Assembly: GCA_937952445.1 (NCBI GenBank)
Contig: CALGAA010000393.1
Coordinates: 1-10,119 of the forward strand
Direction of reading: 5' to 3'
DNA from: an uncultured Bacteroidota bacterium
GTDB taxonomy: Bacteria > Bacteroidota > Bacteroidia > Chitinophagales > Saprospiraceae
DNA length: 10,119 nucleotides
Shown here: one piece after another, positions 6,513 to 10,119 of the stretch
How positions within the stretch are numbered: position 1 is the first letter of the stretch
How the letters are laid out: each line of letters opens with the position of its first letter
The notes under the pieces: model-generated
Told to the model about the DNA's origin: nothing
The model's database searches: none
The model's input: only the letters and a program-made list of their open reading frames with translations
Made by a program: the position numbers and the translations under genes

Positions 6513-7943
6513 TTATTGCTTTTTAAAAATCCTGCTTTGAATCTCGATGGATATGGTGCTGTCAGTATTGAAGTAACACTGCTCAGCAATTTCAAAGAGA
6601 TCTGTAACCTCATCCCGCTGACCCAAAAATGAAAACATACCCCACATCGCTAATCTACCCAATTTGAAACGCCGTTCCTCTAAAATGACCTGATGCTCCA
6701 CGCCTGTGTTTTCGACGACCAGATCATCGCTTGCGATCTTGGTAAAACCCGCTTTATCAGCGAGGGAAACGATGGTCGACATGACGCTTCGGTTTCCTTC
6801 ATATATTTCGTTGTGCGCTTCGATCAGGTTAGTGATTTGATCGGGTCCTTTAAAAGTGCTATCGTTTACATCCGAAATATACAGAATTCCCTGCGGAGAA
6901 AGTATTCTATTGATTTCTTTTAGAGCTAAAAATGGATTGATCAGGTGGATGAATAGAAAACTGCAATGCACGATATCTACCGAACCAGATTCCAGTTCAG
7001 TATCGTACACGCTCCCTACTCGCCAGTCCAGCGTTGAATGTGAAAAGCGGGCATATGTAATCAATTCCTTGCTGATATCCATGCCCATCAGCTTCCGACC
7101 TTCGACCTGATCGAGCTTGTTTAACAGAGAAAGATATACCCCGGGGCCGCAGCCCATGTCCAAAATGGTTTTGTGGTTCGGATGTTCCTCGAGAATATTT
7201 TTCCAGGTGTTGATTTGCGAATTGAACAACATCCGGCTTTGGCTCGACAACCGGGGGAGTTCGTCCTGTAAAGAAAGAGGGTTCAGATACCGGTTTGTTT
7301 GATCCCCTTTCAACTTCAAATATTCTTCCAGATTCTTATTCTCGGTAATATGAACCGTAAGATCGGGCAATTCGATCTTCAAGGATTCCGATAACTTAAT
7401 GCTTTGAAAATGCAACTGGGAAGCTACCTGGTCGATCGTAGCCTGGTCGTCCATCATAAGCAAATATCCTTTGCCATGAGGGCTGTTATACTCTTCGTAT
7501 CGATTAAACCGGTACGAATTGATATAATGGTCTATCAATTCAGTGTGGGGGCCAAGGAGTATGGCAAAAATACAGTCAGGTTGGAAAAGTTCGTACGAAC
7601 TACGCATGACGTGCGCCAGGATCAGGGAAGAATATCCCTGATTCCTAAATTCCGGCAACTCAACCCGCCTGGAAAATTGGATAACGTATGGCCGCTGTGA
7701 TTTTATCCCCAGCTCCTCCCGTACAAAATGATCATCGCTGTGATATGGAAACAAACTAACACTTGAAACCAACGTATCACCCGCAAACAACCCCAGATGC
7801 AATCCTTTTTCATCGATTGGCGAATCCAGTACGAATTCATCCAGCCCCTGCTCTTCAATGAACACTGACTTTCGAAGCGCTTGGATTTGGGATTTATATT
7901 TATTGTAATCTAACCACTTTAAAGTCAGGCGGTTATCTTTCAT
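6513..7943 (-). CDS. GNAT acyltransferase / class I SAM-dependent methyltransferase didomain protein
   Basis: A 476-residue protein with two enzyme domains. Residues about 5-165 look like a GNAT N-acyltransferase: a VFIEEQGL segment (28-34), a core strand ending RRVELPEFRNQGYSSLIL, in which RNQGYS (100-105) fits the acyl-CoA pyrophosphate loop Q/RxxGxG/A, and a following helix. Residues about 235-440 form a Rossmann methyltransferase domain: motif I ILDMGCGPGVY (260-270), the acidic end of strand 2 in LMGMDISKE, and the post-motif LKEINRILSPQGILYISD (341-358). No membrane segment is seen. The substrate is not readable from sequence. I chose the ATG at 7943; a TTG at 7979 would add 12 residues but lies in the likely leader. 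It heads the operon with the phosphatase, kinase and STAS genes; its stop is 24 bp from the next chosen start. It could be the module's output, a metabolic enzyme, or a modifier of a partner protein. Confidence 0.9.
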   Translation of the reverse strand: MKDNRLTLKWLDYNKYKSQIQALRKSVFIEEQGLDEFVLDSPIDEKGLHLGLFAGDTLVSSVSLFPYHSDDHFVREELGIKSQRPYVIQFSRRVELPEFRNQGYSSLILAHVMRSSYELFQPDCIFAILLGPHTELIDHYINSYRFNRYEEYNSPHGKGYLLMMDDQATIDQVASQLHFQSIKLSESLKIELPDLTVHITENKNLEEYLKLKGDQTNRYLNPLSLQDELPRLSSQSRMLFNSQINTWKNILEEHPNHKTILDMGCGPGVYLSLLNKLDQVEGRKLMGMDISKELITYARFSHSTLDWRVGSVYDTELESGSVDIVHCSFLFIHLINPFLALKEINRILSPQGILYISDVNDSTFKGPDQITNLIEAHNEIYEGNRSVMSTIVSLADKAGFTKIASDDLVVENTGVEHQVILEERRFKLGRLAMWGMFSFLGQRDEVTDLFEIAEQCYFNTDSTISIEIQSRIFKKQ

Positions 7944-7987
7944 GTTGTCTTTCGTATGCTTCAATATAAAGGTTGTCAATTCGCTGG

Positions 7988-7995
7988 CAAAAGTA
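7988..7995 (-). promoter_or_regulatory. Candidate Bacteroidota-type -7 element (TACTTTTG)
   Basis: On the minus strand TACTTTTG matches the TAnnTTTG consensus of the primary Bacteroidota sigma factor exactly and sits 45 bp before the ATG of the GNAT/methyltransferase gene. Transcription would start a few bases downstream, giving a leader of about 40 nt. The expected -33 TTG/TTTG is not clearly present, so the call rests on one element and its position. Confidence 0.4.
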
Positions 7996-8159
7996 GTAAA
8001 TTTAATCGGTAGATCTCGTAACTGTCTTATGGACCTGATGATTTAGTCCATTGCGCTTTGCCCTTCAACATGATCCACCAGCAAGTTTCACTTGAATGGG
8101 ATGTACATTAATTGTTTAACCTAAATTTAAAATGATGTTTGTTCCCACGGTGTATTTGG

Positions 8160-8167
8160 CAAATATA
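8160..8167 (-). promoter_or_regulatory. Second candidate -7 element (TATATTTG)
   Basis: TATATTTG on the minus strand also fits TAnnTTTG, but it lies about 215 bp before the operon's first ATG, and the region is AT-rich, which raises the chance of a random match. No good -33 element is seen. If used, it would give a leader of about 210 nt. Confidence 0.2.
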
Positions 8168-8262
8168 GTCATCAGAATTAATTACATTGAAAAATATCCG
8201 ACATATTTTCACATTTTATTCAAACTTATTGCTTGTTGGTCGAAATAAATTGGAAGTCGTTT

Positions 8263-10119
8263 TTATATTTCGTAATCCTCCCGCGTCGTACCCTGGCTGA
8301 AATGACGGATGTTGTACGTGAAGTTTAACATAAAGTACTGTTGCAACACCGTATTTTGACGATCCTGGATATAAAGTTCGTTAACGTGACGGCTGATGTT
8401 GTTGTTTTCGTTAAACAAGTCATAGACTTTTAGGCTGATTTCACCGAGATTATTGTTCAATAATTTTTTCCCGATGCTCATGTTGACCAAAAGTACGTTG
8501 TTGTTGTATCCATCCGCCAACCCCGTGTCCATCCGGTAAGTGATATCCGTTCGGTAAGTAATGCCCTGCCAAATGATCCAATCTGCTCTCAATTGAGTCC
8601 TTTGATTGAAATATTTGTTGTTGAGCTGAGGCTGAAGTGTGTTGTCGACGAGGTTGTAACTCAGCCGCGTAGAAATATTAAAATCGATGGTTTCGCTGAT
8701 GTTACTGCTCAGATTCACCCCACCACGTATCCCGGTCGATTTGGAGGTGTTCATGATGTCATTGATTATCCCGGGCCTTTGCGTCAGACCAGCGGCCGTC
8801 CACACGTTAAAGTTGGATTGTATAAATTTAAGCGGAAGCCCGTAGTTCATATAAGCCCACAAATTCCAATATCCCTGAATATTGACAGGTTTGACCAATT
8901 GTGAACCCGACTCCAGCGCGATATCCTCTGTGATTGGCGTATATTCGCGGGCTATGAAGGTACTGTTCGCGATATAATCCTCGATTATTTGAGTGGAAAC
9001 CCCCATGTAAAATGTCGTCTCGTTATCGGGATTTCTCGCCCGGAAACGCGTTCTGATGCGGTGCGTATACGTCGGATCCAGGTCGGGATTACCCGTCACC
9101 AGTCGCAATGGATTGGAGTCATTGATCACATTTTGAAGCTGCGAGATCGAAGGCTTGTTGACGTAGGTGTAGTAATTGACCTCGACGTTTTTGTTTCTTG
9201 TCCATTCATAGTTCATTCTGAAGGAAGGCTTGAAGGCTTCCACGGTGCGGTCATTTACGAAAGGAGCCGGGAAAAACTGATCGTTTTGCAGACTCGCGCG
9301 TTCGTATTCCAACTCCGCCTGAATCCGAAATTTTTCAAATTTAATCTGATATCCCAGTTCCGCTTCCTGTGTCAGGTATTCACTTTCAAACGAATTACTC
9401 AGCGAAGTATCCAGATGAAGGAGATCGCTCGGATAATCCGGGTCTTCGAGGATGTCGTAGATCAGACGATCCGATTTGTCGATGCGATTTCCGATGCTGT
9501 ATTCCAATTCAAGTAAGCCCCGCTCGCCCCAGCCCTCAGTCAGTGAAGTCCCCATATTCCAGGATATTCCTGTACGATCAAGCGTGTTTTGTTGGTTGAG
9601 CTGTTCCACATCCGGCTGACCACTGCGGTAAAATGTATTATGTCCTGTCCGATAGCCCAAATCTGTGTTGGTGTGGTAGCCCGCGTTGCCGCTAAAGGTA
9701 AAGCTCCGCCCTGTTTTCAGGAATTTGTGGCTGTAGAACAAAGATGTCGAGTAATCATTATTTTGATGATCGTTGGTCCGCTGGTTGGCGGTGGCATTGA
9801 GTGGATCGGTGTTGAGTAAAGTGTTCCCCTCCATCGTGGTATTGTTTCGGTCATTGGCTATGCTGATCCGGGGAGTGAAAATAAATTTGTTCCGGTCATC
9901 CATCTCGTATTCGACGCGCATATTGAACCGATGATCCTGATTGATGTTGTCCTGCGTGTTGCTCTGGTTGTATATTTGTCCCGAATCCGAAGGCAGGATG
10001 TATTCGCGGGTCAAATGACTCATTCCTTCGTTGGCTCTGTGGCTGTAGTGGTAGCTCCCGCTGATCTCCAATTTGTCGTCCCAGTGGTTGCTGTACTGAA
10101 GTCCGATGTTGTTGGTATT
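8263..10119 (-). CDS. Outer-membrane beta-barrel family protein, TonB-dependent-receptor-like (N-terminus outside window)
   Basis: The frame is open to the right edge of the window, giving the C-terminal ~618 residues. They consist of alternating polar/aromatic strands separated by Asn/Asp-rich loops, as in the Bacteroidota outer-membrane beta-barrel family related to TonB-dependent receptors. The GNPDLDPTYTHRI motif (about visible residues 343-355) is typical of these proteins, where GNPxLxPxxxH is common. The last strand reads FMLNFTYNIRHF and is followed by a short polar tail, which also occurs in this family. Full-length relatives are usually 800-950 residues, so a signal peptide, a carboxypeptidase-regulatory-like domain and any plug domain would lie upstream. 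The TTG at 10071 is internal, not a start, because the 16 upstream codons read just as well. Role: probably uptake or surface display; the ligand is unknown. A 319-bp gap separates it from the regulatory operon, so a direct link is not implied. Confidence 0.92.
   Translation of the reverse strand, partial: NTNNIGLQYSNHWDDKLEISGSYHYSHRANEGMSHLTREYILPSDSGQIYNQSNTQDNINQDHRFNMRVEYEMDDRNKFIFTPRISIANDRNNTTMEGNTLLNTDPLNATANQRTNDHQNNDYSTSLFYSHKFLKTGRSFTFSGNAGYHTNTDLGYRTGHNTFYRSGQPDVEQLNQQNTLDRTGISWNMGTSLTEGWGERGLLELEYSIGNRIDKSDRLIYDILEDPDYPSDLLHLDTSLSNSFESEYLTQEAELGYQIKFEKFRIQAELEYERASLQNDQFFPAPFVNDRTVEAFKPSFRMNYEWTRNKNVEVNYYTYVNKPSISQLQNVINDSNPLRLVTGNPDLDPTYTHRIRTRFRARNPDNETTFYMGVSTQIIEDYIANSTFIAREYTPITEDIALESGSQLVKPVNIQGYWNLWAYMNYGLPLKFIQSNFNVWTAAGLTQRPGIINDIMNTSKSTGIRGGVNLSSNISETIDFNISTRLSYNLVDNTLQPQLNNKYFNQRTQLRADWIIWQGITYRTDITYRMDTGLADGYNNNVLLVNMSIGKKLLNNNLGEISLKVYDLFNENNNISRHVNELYIQDRQNTVLQQYFMLNFTYNIRHFSQGTTREDYEI

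Larger units (their letters stand above)
7944..8262. other. AT-rich intergenic region between receptor gene and regulatory operon
   Basis: About 319 bp with no supported gene. It holds the two TAnnTTTG elements listed separately. I see no intrinsic terminator after the receptor gene. The stretch 8089-8020 on the minus strand is richer in G+C than the rest and gives short open stretches in more than one frame, none with a start and useful length; I cannot identify it. Confidence 0.5.

Noticed and set aside
7974..7979. TTGACA hexamer on the minus strand just before the GNAT/methyltransferase gene
   Set aside because: Seventeen bases downstream there is only TACGAA, practically at the start codon, so a sigma70-type promoter here would leave almost no leader; the TAnnTTTG element is a better candidate.
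8989..9516. A 175-codon plus-strand open frame
   Set aside because: It is antisense to the beta-barrel receptor, whose frame is supported by motifs and by strand-like composition.

Overview
The window looks like a chromosomal segment from a member of the Bacteroidota/Rhodothermota (FCB) group. Three things point there: a large outer-membrane beta-barrel receptor of the Bacteroidota type, start codons mostly without a clear Shine-Dalgarno sequence, and TAnnTTTG-type promoter elements in front of an operon. Base composition is moderate by eye and no mobile element, tRNA, rRNA or CRISPR array is visible. Every gene I can support lies on the minus strand, so the genes read from high to low coordinates.

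Layout, in transcription order. (1) 10119-8263: the C-terminal ~618 residues of a TonB-dependent-receptor-like outer-membrane beta-barrel protein; its N-terminus is outside the window. (2) 8262-7944: a 319-bp AT-rich intergenic region with two candidate promoter elements. (3) 7943-3993: a tight four-gene block. It encodes a GNAT acyltransferase/SAM-methyltransferase didomain protein, a membrane-anchored SpoIIE/RsbU-type PP2C phosphatase, a GHKL (RsbW-like) ATPase/kinase and a STAS-domain (RsbV-like) protein. (4) 3992-3502: a ~490-bp spacer without an intact gene, but with protein-like fragments scattered over several frames, possibly a decayed gene. (5) 3501-1: a second tight block. It encodes a soluble class III adenylate cyclase with a coiled-coil N-terminus, a cyclic-nucleotide-binding-domain/patatin phospholipase (NTE family), and an HD-superfamily phosphohydrolase cut by the window edge.

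How they work together (inference). Block 3 holds the three parts of a partner-switching module: phosphatase, kinase and phosphorylatable STAS protein, with spacings suggesting co-translation. No sigma factor is visible, so its output is unknown; the didomain enzyme at the head of the operon is the only other candidate member. Block 5 reads as a cyclic-nucleotide circuit: a synthase, a lipase carrying a cyclic-nucleotide sensor, and a metal-dependent phosphohydrolase that might reset the signal. That order resembles nucleotide-signal/patatin-effector arrangements known from anti-phage systems, but the cyclase carries the lysine/aspartate pair typical of ATP-specific enzymes. A housekeeping cAMP-controlled membrane-lipid circuit is therefore at least as likely. 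The cyclase-to-patatin-to-HD block is the part most worth following up.
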